64,000 nt of DNA from Shewanella sp. c952. GTDB taxonomy: Bacteria > Pseudomonadota > Gammaproteobacteria > Enterobacterales > Shewanellaceae. The position numbers were made by a program, and so were the translations under genes. The stretch is taken from the NCBI RefSeq assembly GCF_019654975.1, contig NZ_BPEW01000012.1:49418-113417 (forward strand), written 5' to 3'. This document shows positions 57,460 to 64,000 of the stretch, in pieces (position 1 is the stretch's first letter; each line of letters starts with the position of its first letter). A model generated the notes under the pieces. That model saw only the letters and a program-made list of their open reading frames with translations, was not told where the DNA came from and did not search any database.

Positions 57460-58422
57460 CTAGCTTTTAAGATATACAATCTCGTGTAAACTGCTTTCGT
57501 TATAAACCTTGGTTTTATTATTCCGAGTAACAGTTAACACCTCTTCACCAATATAACGATATACATCTTCACCCGGTAGCAACTTGCCCTCTTCTATCAT
57601 CACAATATCAGCAAGCTTAACGTTCAAGGTGAAGCTTACATCTTCCTTTGTCCCAGATAAGGTGAACTCTTTTGCAAATGTATAACCCATCGTTTCATCA
57701 GTCATTGTTACGTTTACTTCGCCATCAAAACTAACAGGGTTGTCTCCATCTCTTGCATCTGTAGGAGTCATTAACAAGCTATCTTCGGTGGTCACTAAAG
57801 CAATGGGCATTCCGACAGTATCATCGTCATTCATAAACATCGCATAGTCGATAGATATGTCAGGAGTATGAACTTTACCCCAGTACCAGTTTTTGAAAGT
57901 ACCCGCTAGATTTTTATCCCCCCAATTATGATCGTGGTAACCTACACCTTTAACCATAGTAGTTTGACCATCTTTGTAGATCTCCCCTTCGATATCGCCA
58001 GAAGGCACTGCAACCGTCCAAGGTAACGGGAATGGGACACCCTCGGTAGTAAATGGATGATTCTTTTTGCTTAGGCGAAGCTTTGCTCCATATCCCTCAA
58101 TCAAAGTATAGATTTCATAATAGTCACCACAGTCACGGCAATACTCCTCGCCAAAGGTAACATCACATTTGTCGTAACTAGTTGTCACTTCACTTTCAGG
58201 ATAGATCGTCATTTTCCAAATATCGGGCTTACCTTGAGGGTATATGTTCAACCTTACTGAAGGCGCTCGAGGCTTAAGTCTTGTATCATTAAGAGAGTAC
58301 ATCACCACGATGTGGTCACCATTATCAAGATGCGCATCGAAATACCACCACTCAAAATGTTCTTCCCGGTTCGAAATTGGAAAGTCGATATGTGTTGCAT
58401 CAGCTTTAACATAATTATTCAT
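57460..58422 (-). CDS. CrtC/AttH-like lipocalin-domain protein
   Basis: 320 aa. The family signatures are EEHFEWWYFDAHLDNGDHIV near the N terminus and GVGYHDHNWGDKN in the middle, as in hydroxyneurosporene synthase (CrtC) and AttH. This fold has two lipocalin-like halves. No signal peptide. No carotenoid genes are nearby, so carotenoid hydration is unlikely to be its role; an unknown hydratase, cyclase or binding function is possible. AAGAGGC ribosome site before the ATG. It lies in the segment bounded by gltA 3' copies. Confidence 0.7.
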   Translation of the reverse strand: MNNYVKADATHIDFPISNREEHFEWWYFDAHLDNGDHIVVMYSLNDTRLKPRAPSVRLNIYPQGKPDIWKMTIYPESEVTTSYDKCDVTFGEEYCRDCGDYYEIYTLIEGYGAKLRLSKKNHPFTTEGVPFPLPWTVAVPSGDIEGEIYKDGQTTMVKGVGYHDHNWGDKNLAGTFKNWYWGKVHTPDISIDYAMFMNDDDTVGMPIALVTTEDSLLMTPTDARDGDNPVSFDGEVNVTMTDETMGYTFAKEFTLSGTKEDVSFTLNVKLADIVMIEEGKLLPGEDVYRYIGEEVLTVTRNNKTKVYNESSLHEIVYLKS

Positions 58423-58587
58423 TTTTATGCCTCTTATAGTTAAAAAGTAGATAAATATACAATTTGCAAAAGTCCGAATACGCTTGAGGGATAGGCTTCA
58501 TTCACAGGAATAAATCACTGTTAAGGTTATCTTCCAGGCCTAAACACGGTGTTCAAGAATATAAACTTCGATGTCATTTCAATTTAA

Positions 58588-59472
58588 TCAAATCTCTCCT
58601 GTTATTTGATAGTCAATCTTTCCGTATTTACCGCTACGAAAGTCCTCGTAGGCCTGACCAATTTCTTCAACGGTGTTCATAACAAAGGGCCCGTGGGATA
58701 CTATTTTCTCTTCATAAGGTTCACCACCAAATAACAGAATCTCTAGTTCTTTATTTGCCTTATTGGAAATAGTAATACCTGTATCATTGCTATCAAAAAC
58801 GACTAATTCTCTTGCACTAATCTCAATATCGTTGAAGAGTGCATTTCCATTAGGTAAGTAACCGCCATACTCTAATCCTTCGAGAGTCTTCAATTCTATC
58901 GATGCTTTACCAGACAACTTTATGTGCCAAATGAATTGCTGAGTAAAAGCTGGTATGGGAGAAGATTTACCGCCATATTCCCCTAACAGAACTTTTAACG
59001 TGGCTTGTCCATCAGCTAGCTGAATAAGTGGTAATTCTTCAGCTTGAACTGGCATGTAATCAGGTGCTTGCTCTTTAATTTCAGCCGGAAGGTTCACCCA
59101 AAACTGAAAGCCGTAGAATGCCCCTCCACTAACACGAAATTCTTCAGGTATAACTTCATCATGGATAACACCGTTTCCCGCATTCATCCACTGCACACCA
59201 CCCGCCTTAACTCGGCCATAGCCGCCATTACTATCGAAATGAATTAGCTCCCCTTTCAGTAAGTAGGTAAAAGTAGCAATGCCACGATGAGGATGTGCAA
59301 AAGAGCCATTTGGCGCTGAAAACTCACCTGGTAATAAGTTTTTCTCAAGAATATGATCTAAGAATATAATTGGCCCGACTCTAGGAGTTAAATCGCTAGG
59401 TAAAGCTCTCACGATATCAATAGGTCCCACTTTGTCCGCTATAGCCTTCTCTTTAGTAATAATTGGTTTCAT
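58588..59472 (-). CDS. Pirin family protein
   Basis: 294 aa. Pirin metal-site motifs: GSFAHPHRGIATFTYLLKGE and AGNGVIHDEVIPEEF, in a double cupin fold. Some pirins are quercetin 2,3-dioxygenases, others regulators; the exact activity is unknown. SD AGGTGGAA before the start. It lies 66 bp from the next gene (DoxX) on the same strand, with LysR divergent upstream, a common redox/aromatic-response arrangement. Confidence 0.88.
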   Translation of the reverse strand: MKPIITKEKAIADKVGPIDIVRALPSDLTPRVGPIIFLDHILEKNLLPGEFSAPNGSFAHPHRGIATFTYLLKGELIHFDSNGGYGRVKAGGVQWMNAGNGVIHDEVIPEEFRVSGGAFYGFQFWVNLPAEIKEQAPDYMPVQAEELPLIQLADGQATLKVLLGEYGGKSSPIPAFTQQFIWHIKLSGKASIELKTLEGLEYGGYLPNGNALFNDIEISARELVVFDSNDTGITISNKANKELEILLFGGEPYEEKIVSHGPFVMNTVEEIGQAYEDFRSGKYGKIDYQITGEI

Positions 59473-59537
59473 AGTTCCACCTATAAATGCTTACAACAGG
59501 TATATCTTCTGTCTTGCTAAAATGACCAATAACCCAA

Positions 59538-59909
59538 TTAGGACACTAATTTTGCTTTAACTGCAGAGCGGTTGAGCCAAGCCAGAATTCCACATAGCAT
59601 TAAAAGAATGATGCCTGGCAACGCCGCTTTTTCAGGATCAAGCACTAAGTGATATGCGATTGCACCAACCATTATTCCTGAAAGCCCTAAAGCTGCTAAA
59701 AATCGAAATTTGGGAACAAAAAGCCCAATCGCACCAGCTATTTCTAACACACCAACAACTTTAGCCATTGCAAGCATATTCATATGAACAAATGGGAGCA
59801 GAACTTGCTCTACGCCCACTAACTTAGCCCCACCAGCAGCGACAAAAACCAATCCGAGGAGCCCCGTTAGTAGCCAATGTGTAATAGACTTCTTAGTAAT
59901 CTGAGCCAT
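59538..59909 (-). CDS. DoxX-like membrane protein
   Basis: 123 aa from MAQITKKSITHW (ATG 59909, AAGGAAAT upstream); the open frame extends 20 codons further upstream. Four helices, with WLLTGLLGLVFVAAGGAKL and AKVVGVLEIAGAIGLFVPKF typical of the DoxX_2 branch. Paired with pirin under a divergent LysR regulator. Confidence 0.82.
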   Translation of the reverse strand: MAQITKKSITHWLLTGLLGLVFVAAGGAKLVGVEQVLLPFVHMNMLAMAKVVGVLEIAGAIGLFVPKFRFLAALGLSGIMVGAIAYHLVLDPEKAALPGIILLMLCGILAWLNRSAVKAKLVS

Positions 59910-60024
59910 GCAATATTTCCTTAAATTTAAATGTTGTAAAAAGATTAGCGTAGAGCGAGTAAAATACATATTTATACTTTATTATTAAAAATATAACTTT
60001 TACTTAAGTTGATCGAGATTACAG

Positions 60025-60912
60025 ATGAAATTAGAACAGTTAAAAGTCATGCAAGCTTTAATAAAAACAGGTTCGGTCAAATCTGCCTCTGAACTACTAC
60101 ACAAAACACAACCCGCAATTAGTCAGGCTTTAAAGGCATTAGAGTTTGAAAGTGGGGCTAAGCTATTCGACCGTTCAGGTTATAGATTAGAGCTAACCTC
60201 AATAGGACGGCGGTTTTATCAGCAATCTTTGAGGGTGCTAGAAGAAGCTGATGATTTGTCACAACTATTACTTCACTTTAATAAAAAGAACGAAGAAAAA
60301 ATATGCATAGCGCTAGATGCAAATACGGATTTAAATGCTTTAGCGCCTATGCTTAAGCTGTTGCAGAATGAGTATCCTGAAACACAAATTAAATTAAAAA
60401 CAGAAGTTCTCTCAGGAACAATTCAAATGATAAAGGACGGTAATGCTGATATTGGTATCGCTCCCATTATGCCATTCTTATTAGAAGAAGAAGGGTTTGA
60501 CTATCTTCCACTCTATCAATCACAGCTACGAAATGTCGCCACTCCAGCGCTTGTTGAGCAGATGAAAAGTGCAAAAAAAGTGTCTGACTTAAGGCGGTTT
60601 CAACAAGTCATTATGAATGATTCAGGCAAAGCGGAAGGAGTATTTAATCGAAACTTTGGCGTTCAGATGGGCCAAAGGCGATGGTTGGTCAGTGATTTAG
60701 CAACCAAAAAGCAATTACTCGTTACAGGGTTGGGCTGGGGGCGGTTACCCGCGCACTTAGTTGATGATGAAATAAATAAAGGATTACTATCAGAAATTAA
60801 GCTTGAAGATACCCACTTGGCATTGGATATTAACTTCTTTGCTTTTAGAAGGAACTCTCCCGCCATTAATGGCCCTGTGGCCTCAACTATTTGGGAGGTT
60901 TTAAAGAATTAG
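60025..60912 (+). CDS. LysR-family transcriptional regulator
   Basis: 295 aa. N-terminal winged helix-turn-helix LIKTGSVKSASELLHKTQPA then ISQALKALEFESGAKLFDRS; C-terminal periplasmic-binding-like effector domain with YPETQIKLKTEVLSGTIQMI. Divergent from the DoxX-pirin genes across a 115-bp gap, its probable target. Effector unknown. Confidence 0.88.
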   Translation: MKLEQLKVMQALIKTGSVKSASELLHKTQPAISQALKALEFESGAKLFDRSGYRLELTSIGRRFYQQSLRVLEEADDLSQLLLHFNKKNEEKICIALDANTDLNALAPMLKLLQNEYPETQIKLKTEVLSGTIQMIKDGNADIGIAPIMPFLLEEEGFDYLPLYQSQLRNVATPALVEQMKSAKKVSDLRRFQQVIMNDSGKAEGVFNRNFGVQMGQRRWLVSDLATKKQLLVTGLGWGRLPAHLVDDEINKGLLSEIKLEDTHLALDINFFAFRRNSPAINGPVASTIWEVLKN

Positions 60913-61080
60913 ATATTCCATGGTTTTTTGTGAGCCATTATGTAACTTTGCGATTAGACATAATAGATTTATACATTCACTCCTTTAGTACAACGTGACT
61001 CAAGCGTTAACGACTCATACAGCGCAAACATGTCAGCTTTGCCAATTATAATGTTTTAAATGCCAACATCTAACAGTAAC
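60913..61080. other. Non-coding stretch between lysR and the third gltA relic
   Basis: 168 bp, AT-rich, no gene or repeat recognised. Confidence 0.4.
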
Positions 61081-61250
61081 AAGAGTCGTCATCGTGAGCT
61101 TTACACTAGTGAGGCAGCACGTAGCTTTATTGCTAATGACTCAACTAATCGCTCTAAGTTAAGTAATTAGCACTAAAAGTTCACTCTTAGCTGCATTTTT
61201 ATTGGCTCGCCAGCATGTTCAGCGTTTGCTATCTGCCTAGTAACTCACTT
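61081..61250 (+). pseudogene. Decayed third copy of the gltA 3' end
   Basis: Aligned to copy 1 and 2 it reads SRHRELYTSEAARSFIAND against [19 protein letters not shown], then a shared post-stop segment (TAAGTAATTAGCACTAAAAG), a damaged terminator and a shared tail (TTTGCTATCTG...CTAG...AACTCAC) that also follows copy 2 but not copy 1. It has many substitutions and is not functional. It lies directly before the last attC site of the cassette array. Confidence 0.75.
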
Positions 61251-61325
61251 TTGGACAAAACCTTGTTAGAGTTAAAGCGCTTGGGGTGTTGAGTTTCTTT
61301 AGGGAAAGTATGGCAAACGGATATG

Positions 61326-61423
61326 CGGTAACGCCTCGTTAAGAGGCAAATAATGGTTGGCTAAAATAGCGAGGAACGAGCAAAAGCAAACTGTTTTTTG
61401 TCCGTTTAAGCAACTTTTTAAGT
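61326..61423 (-). other. attC site of the 263-aa cassette (degenerate outer end)
   Basis: About 98 bp. Inner end CGTTACCG; central stem elements CAAACTGTTTT...GGTTGGCTAAAAT as in the other sites. The outer R'' end should read ATTTAAC to match the cassette start GTTAAAT, but is ACTTAAA, two changes. Probably the oldest, inactive end of the array. Confidence 0.8.
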
Positions 61424-61426
61424 TTG

Positions 61427-62212
61427 CTATTTCAATAACTGAACTACTTCTAACACATCTTCTTCAGGTATTTTATCAAGGCTAAATACTTGATAAAAGT
61501 TATGCCCTAAATTTGTTGCATAAAGCCAAGCGGGGATTAATGAACCTAGACCCCAAGTTGTTCGTAATTCTTGTTTATGATCACCTTGATATATAAGATT
61601 GAGATCCTTTATATCTTGTACCTCTTGCAAGATACTCCAAAGCTCACCAGTAACATTTTTACCTGTTAAATCATGATCCCTTGTTGGGTTACCAATTCGA
61701 CAAAAAAGATTCATTAAACAAAGTTGTCTATACGTCAATTTTTCAAAGACTTGTAAAAAGTAACTAGCTCTATTTATATCGATATCATCTCGAAAAGAAA
61801 TATTTGAAAAGAATTTTCCACCATATTGTACCTTTCGTTCTTCATAAGAGGTTTTACACTTAAGAAGAGTGCCTTCTAAAATATCTTCAGCATCACTTCT
61901 CTTTGCGCTATTTTCATTAAAAAAGCCATCATCTCTGATTTTTTCACCTGAATTTAGCCTATCACTTATGTCAGCAAGAGCTATGGCTACACCTGCGCCA
62001 ATTCGCATTTCTTCTTTTGGTGAGATGTAACTATCATGGATATCGGAACCAATAGAAGTTATTGCTTTTCCTAAGGCAGTCCCTGCAGCAGCTCCTGCTG
62101 CTAGTCCAATTGGCCCTGAAGCCAGAAAACCTAATGCTGCGCCAATTGCACTGCCAGCTAATTCTCCACCATGGTTTATTAGGCTTTTTGTTTTATCACT
62201 TTTCTGATTCAT
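61427..62212 (-). CDS. Cassette protein with N-terminal glycine-zipper, unknown function
   Basis: 261 aa from ATG 62212 (AGGTGCTT upstream); a GTG two codons earlier is in frame. Residues about 15-55 are Gly/Ala-rich and hydrophobic (GSAIGAALGFLASGPIGLAA) like membrane-inserting glycine zippers. A helical domain follows with YEERKVQYGGKFFSNISF and FEKLTYRQLCLMNLFCRIG. That ERKxxY...LTYRQL pattern recurs in uncharacterised accessory proteins I associate with defence or toxin-like loci, but I cannot name a family. It is the last cassette of the array and has no neighbour partner. Confidence 0.7.
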   Translation of the reverse strand: MNQKSDKTKSLINHGGELAGSAIGAALGFLASGPIGLAAGAAAGTALGKAITSIGSDIHDSYISPKEEMRIGAGVAIALADISDRLNSGEKIRDDGFFNENSAKRSDAEDILEGTLLKCKTSYEERKVQYGGKFFSNISFRDDIDINRASYFLQVFEKLTYRQLCLMNLFCRIGNPTRDHDLTGKNVTGELWSILQEVQDIKDLNLIYQGDHKQELRTTWGLGSLIPAWLYATNLGHNFYQVFSLDKIPEEDVLEVVQLLK

Positions 62213-62234
62213 AAGCACCTATAGTCGAAAGCAA

Positions 62235-62335
62235 ATTTAACGCCACATTAAGCGGCAAATAAATAGTTGGCTAAAATAAGCGAGGCACGAGCAAAAAGCC
62301 AACTGTTTTTTGTCCGTTTGAATGCCTTGTTAGCT
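62235..62335 (-). other. attC site of the 179-aa cassette
   Basis: 101 bp. The outer end GCTAAC is complementary to the start of the same cassette (GTTAGC at 62892). Arms CAGTTGGC and GTTGGCTAAAAT; the stop codon of the cassette gene lies inside the outer end. Confidence 0.92.
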
Positions 62336-62869
62336 TGCGGTTACAACTTTATCTGGGTGCTTTACTACATAATTCATTGCTGCAGATGTACCATAAGAAA
62401 ACAATAAAGATAGAACTGCTACAAAACTATTGAGAACACTAAACCACTCTGATATTTCCTCTGCTAATGTTAGCCAAAAAACTAGTGCAGCACAGCTCAT
62501 GAAAAGTGCCATAAAACATAATTGAAATACTAATAACCCAGCGACAGGAAGCTTACCTTGAGCAGACGATGCTCCTTTAAGTAAACTAAACATTGCTATT
62601 CCTGCAATGATCATTGCCGCCATAGGCAATTCAGGACTTAACAAAAAGCTTTGAAAAGAACTATTTAATAAGTGCGCGATTGAATATAAAAGAAAAGGGA
62701 ATAAGACAAATGCTATTTCCACTCCTGCTTCACGATAAGCCCAAACTTTATCATTAGATCTGTCTTTAACATTACCAAATAGCATTGCATAAACCATAGG
62801 TAATAACATGAAGAGTAAAACATTGCATGCCCAAAAAAATGGGGAATCAAAAGGTAGTGAAGGTAACAA
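62330..62869 (-). CDS. Cassette protein with five membrane segments
   Basis: 179 aa, apparently starting at TTG with AAGGAGAATAAG upstream. Hydrophobic segments at about 10-32, 50-70, 80-98, 108-132 and 142-165; short C-terminal tail VVKHPDKVVTAS. No family recognised. Third cassette; its stop overlaps its attC site. Confidence 0.72.
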   Translation of the reverse strand: MLPSLPFDSPFFWACNVLLFMLLPMVYAMLFGNVKDRSNDKVWAYREAGVEIAFVLFPFLLYSIAHLLNSSFQSFLLSPELPMAAMIIAGIAMFSLLKGASSAQGKLPVAGLLVFQLCFMALFMSCAALVFWLTLAEEISEWFSVLNSFVAVLSLLFSYGTSAAMNYVVKHPDKVVTAS

Positions 62870-62885
62870 CTTATTCTCCTTAGAA

Positions 62886-62986
62886 AGCTAACGCCTCATT
62901 AAGAGACAAATAATTGTTGGCTAAAATAGGCGACGAAGGAGCCAATAGCCAACTGCTATTTGTCCTGCTTTAATGACTTGTTATAA
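62886..62986 (-). other. attC site of the EF-hand cassette
   Basis: 101 bp. Outer end TTATAAC complements the cassette start GTTATAA (63289); inner end GTTAGCT is the start of the next cassette. Same CAGTTGGC/GTTGGCTA stem core. Confidence 0.92.
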
Positions 62987-62993
62987 CGGCTAT

Positions 62994-63248
62994 TTAGCCG
63001 CACTTGGTTTTTATTGTTAAGCCATCTTTATACGCAAAATATTCGGTGCAACTTTTACCGTTAATTTTAACGATTCTTTCACCTGAAGATGAAACATAAT
63101 CAGCTTCGCTAAAGCTAATAAAGCCACTTTTATCAAGATCCATTTCAGTAAACAAATATCTGGAATCTAAGATGTTCGTTATGTAGAAAGCAAGTGAAGC
63201 AAGTGAAGCAAGCACAATTAGACTTAAGAAACCCATTAGATATTTCAT
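62994..63248 (-). CDS. Cassette protein with a single EF-hand
   Basis: 84 aa from MKYLMGFLS (ATG 63248, GGAG 5 nt upstream). A signal/anchor helix FLSLIVLASLASLAFYI, then a canonical EF-hand loop DLDKSGFISFSE, then a short domain with two Cys (GKSCTEYF; IKTKCG). Probably exported or membrane-anchored and calcium-binding. Function unknown. Second cassette. Confidence 0.72.
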   Translation of the reverse strand: MKYLMGFLSLIVLASLASLAFYITNILDSRYLFTEMDLDKSGFISFSEADYVSSSGERIVKINGKSCTEYFAYKDGLTIKTKCG

Positions 63249-63282
63249 AAAAACTCCAACCACACTCGAAACTCTTTAGCGT

Positions 63283-63379
63283 TATAACGCCCTAATAATG
63301 GGCAAAAAATTGTTGGCTAAAATGTTGAGGAACGAAAACAGCCAACTGTTTTTTGTCCTTATTTATTAGCTTGTTAGGT
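63283..63379 (-). other. attC site of the Imm27 cassette
   Basis: 97 bp. Outer end ACCTAAC is perfectly complementary to the start of its cassette, GTTAGGT at 63676-63682. Inner stem CAGTTGGC...GTTGGCTAAAAT and the end GGGCGTTATAA resemble Vibrio/Shewanella attC sites. Confidence 0.93.
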
Positions 63380-63385
63380 GTACGA

Positions 63386-63667
63386 TTACACCATTATTAT
63401 ATTATTAATCTTATCTACTGCCACAGCACTTAAAGTTGGTGGACCACCACCATGCAAGTGGCTTTGAGGGTAAGATAAAAGCCAAAAACGACCGTCTATG
63501 AGATCGGTGAAAAATATATCCCAACCACATTCAGATGAACCAACCTTTTTCAAGTGATGATTAACGAGCCATTCAATACGCTTACACACAGGATCAGCTA
63601 TTACACTTTTACCCGACTCCAACCAACGACCAGTTAATAAAGACTCAGATGGTTGCAGTAAATCCAT
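63386..63667 (-). CDS. Imm27-like immunity protein on a gene cassette
   Basis: 93 aa. The sequence follows the Imm27 pattern: LTGRWLESGKSVIADPVCKR near the start, then IEWLVNHHLKKVG, GWDIFFTDLIDGRFWLLSYP and HLHGGGPPTLSAV. Imm27 proteins are predicted immunity factors against polymorphic toxins. No toxin is in the array, so it may be an orphan immunity gene. First cassette visible, next to the candidate attI. Confidence 0.8.
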   Translation of the reverse strand: MDLLQPSESLLTGRWLESGKSVIADPVCKRIEWLVNHHLKKVGSSECGWDIFFTDLIDGRFWLLSYPQSHLHGGGPPTLSAVAVDKINNIIMV

Positions 63668-63675
63668 TTAGTACA

Positions 63676-63760
63676 CCTAACAGCTTATTCATTAGTCGCT
63701 CGATAACGTTCTTAGCAACTCGTTAATTTTTTAACAAGTTATCACTGCTAAGGCATTGCT
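63676..63760 (-). other. Junction before the first cassette, candidate attI
   Basis: The first cassette begins with the core GTTAGGT (63682-63676), with recombination expected between G and T. Upstream sequence lacks the CAGTTGGC/GTTGGCTA stem of the attC sites. This suits an attI site, or the end of a different element. No intI is seen before 64000. Confidence 0.4.
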
Positions 63761-64000
63761 GTAAATAGATAATTTCTAAGTTCAAGCTACATAAACTGCC
63801 TTGTTGAGTGAGGAGAAAGAGAGCCTAGGGTGTTCAATGGGTCCGTGTATCACTTTTTTATATTTTACATCAGTCTGATTTTTATAGGTTTTGTGAAATG
63901 TTACAAAATTATCGATGCCTAGCAGGACAGCTTTTGGCATCTTTATTTGCGCGATAATGGGTCTTTTTAGTCACTTTTAGTTATACCTGTATAAATATCC
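63761..64000. other. Right-edge region without a gene
   Basis: No open frame with coding character on either strand; T-rich. If the junction at 63676 is attI, the integrase gene and cassette promoter would be expected in or just beyond this part. Confidence 0.4.

Noticed and set aside
57283..57489. 68-codon open frame after the second gltA copy
   Set aside because: It includes the heptamer repeat and runs into the 3' end of the CrtC/AttH-like gene; no coding signals.
61081..61250. Third gltA copy as a small gene
   Set aside because: No start codon with a ribosome site and clear decay relative to copies 1 and 2.
63683..64000. Integrase gene at the right edge
   Set aside because: No open frame longer than about 20 codons with recombinase features; any intI must lie beyond the window.
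1..64000. CRISPR arrays, tRNA and rRNA genes, IS elements, prophage
   Set aside because: No regular spacer repeats, no cloverleaf-type genes, no transposase or phage structural genes were seen in the window.

Overview
The window looks like chromosome of a marine Shewanella-type gammaproteobacterium. The evidence is a small tetraheme cytochrome c of the CctA kind, the sdhCDAB-sucABCD block divergent from gltA, a second EF-G, a TPP-riboswitch thiamine-salvage operon, and a Vibrio/Shewanella-style integron cassette array at the right edge. The species cannot be fixed from sequence reading alone.

Layout. 1-3.7 kb: small accessory genes (secreted protein, GNAT acetyltransferase, YdjA-like nitroreductase, DoxX, DUF6279-like lipoprotein). 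3.8-8.3 kb: a thiamine-uptake operon on the minus strand (TPP riboswitch, TonB-dependent receptor, YkoF/MTH1187-like protein, PnuC-type transporter, APH-fold kinase). 8.4-11.1 kb: hinT, two hotdog thioesterases, a YcfL-like lipoprotein and a CsgD-like regulator. 11.7-25.0 kb: a nitrate-assimilation locus on the minus strand (nasA, cobA, a TrpD2-like gene, a NasT-type ANTAR protein, then nirB, nirD, a NarK-type transporter, a PP2C-kinase fusion and a TPR lipoprotein). Sigma-54-like -24/-12 elements sit before both nasA and nirB, and an intrinsic terminator lies in the nirB leader. 25.3-26.8 kb: cctA and htpX. 27.1-32.6 kb: biotin genes, bioBFCD divergent from bioA. 32.6-45.2 kb: metallopeptidase, chemoreceptor, fusA2, outer-membrane protein, cobB, fur, an FMN glutamate-synthase-like protein and an AEC transporter. 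45.5-56.8 kb: the TCA block sucABCD and sdhCDAB on the minus strand, with gltA divergent.

Right end (56.8-64 kb). This is the plastic part. The 3' end of gltA with its terminator is repeated directly behind the gene, and a third decayed copy lies about 4 kb on. Between copies 2 and 3 sit a CrtC/AttH-like gene, pirin, DoxX and a LysR regulator. Immediately after copy 3 begins an array of four gene cassettes, all on the minus strand: an unknown glycine-zipper protein, a 5-TM protein, an EF-hand protein and an Imm27-like immunity protein. Each is followed by a 97-101 bp attC site. Cassette boundaries can be read directly: the first bases of each cassette are complementary to the outer end of its own attC, perfectly in three and degenerately in the last. 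The sequence before the first cassette is not attC-like and could be attI; no integrase is visible before the window ends.

How the genes work together. The thiamine operon covers outer-membrane uptake, inner-membrane transport and phosphorylation trapping under TPP feedback. The nas/nir operons take up nitrate, reduce it to ammonium, make siroheme (CobA), and carry an RNA-binding antiterminator plus an unexpected Ser/Thr kinase-phosphatase. The TCA block forms a divergent citrate synthase versus dehydrogenase regulon.
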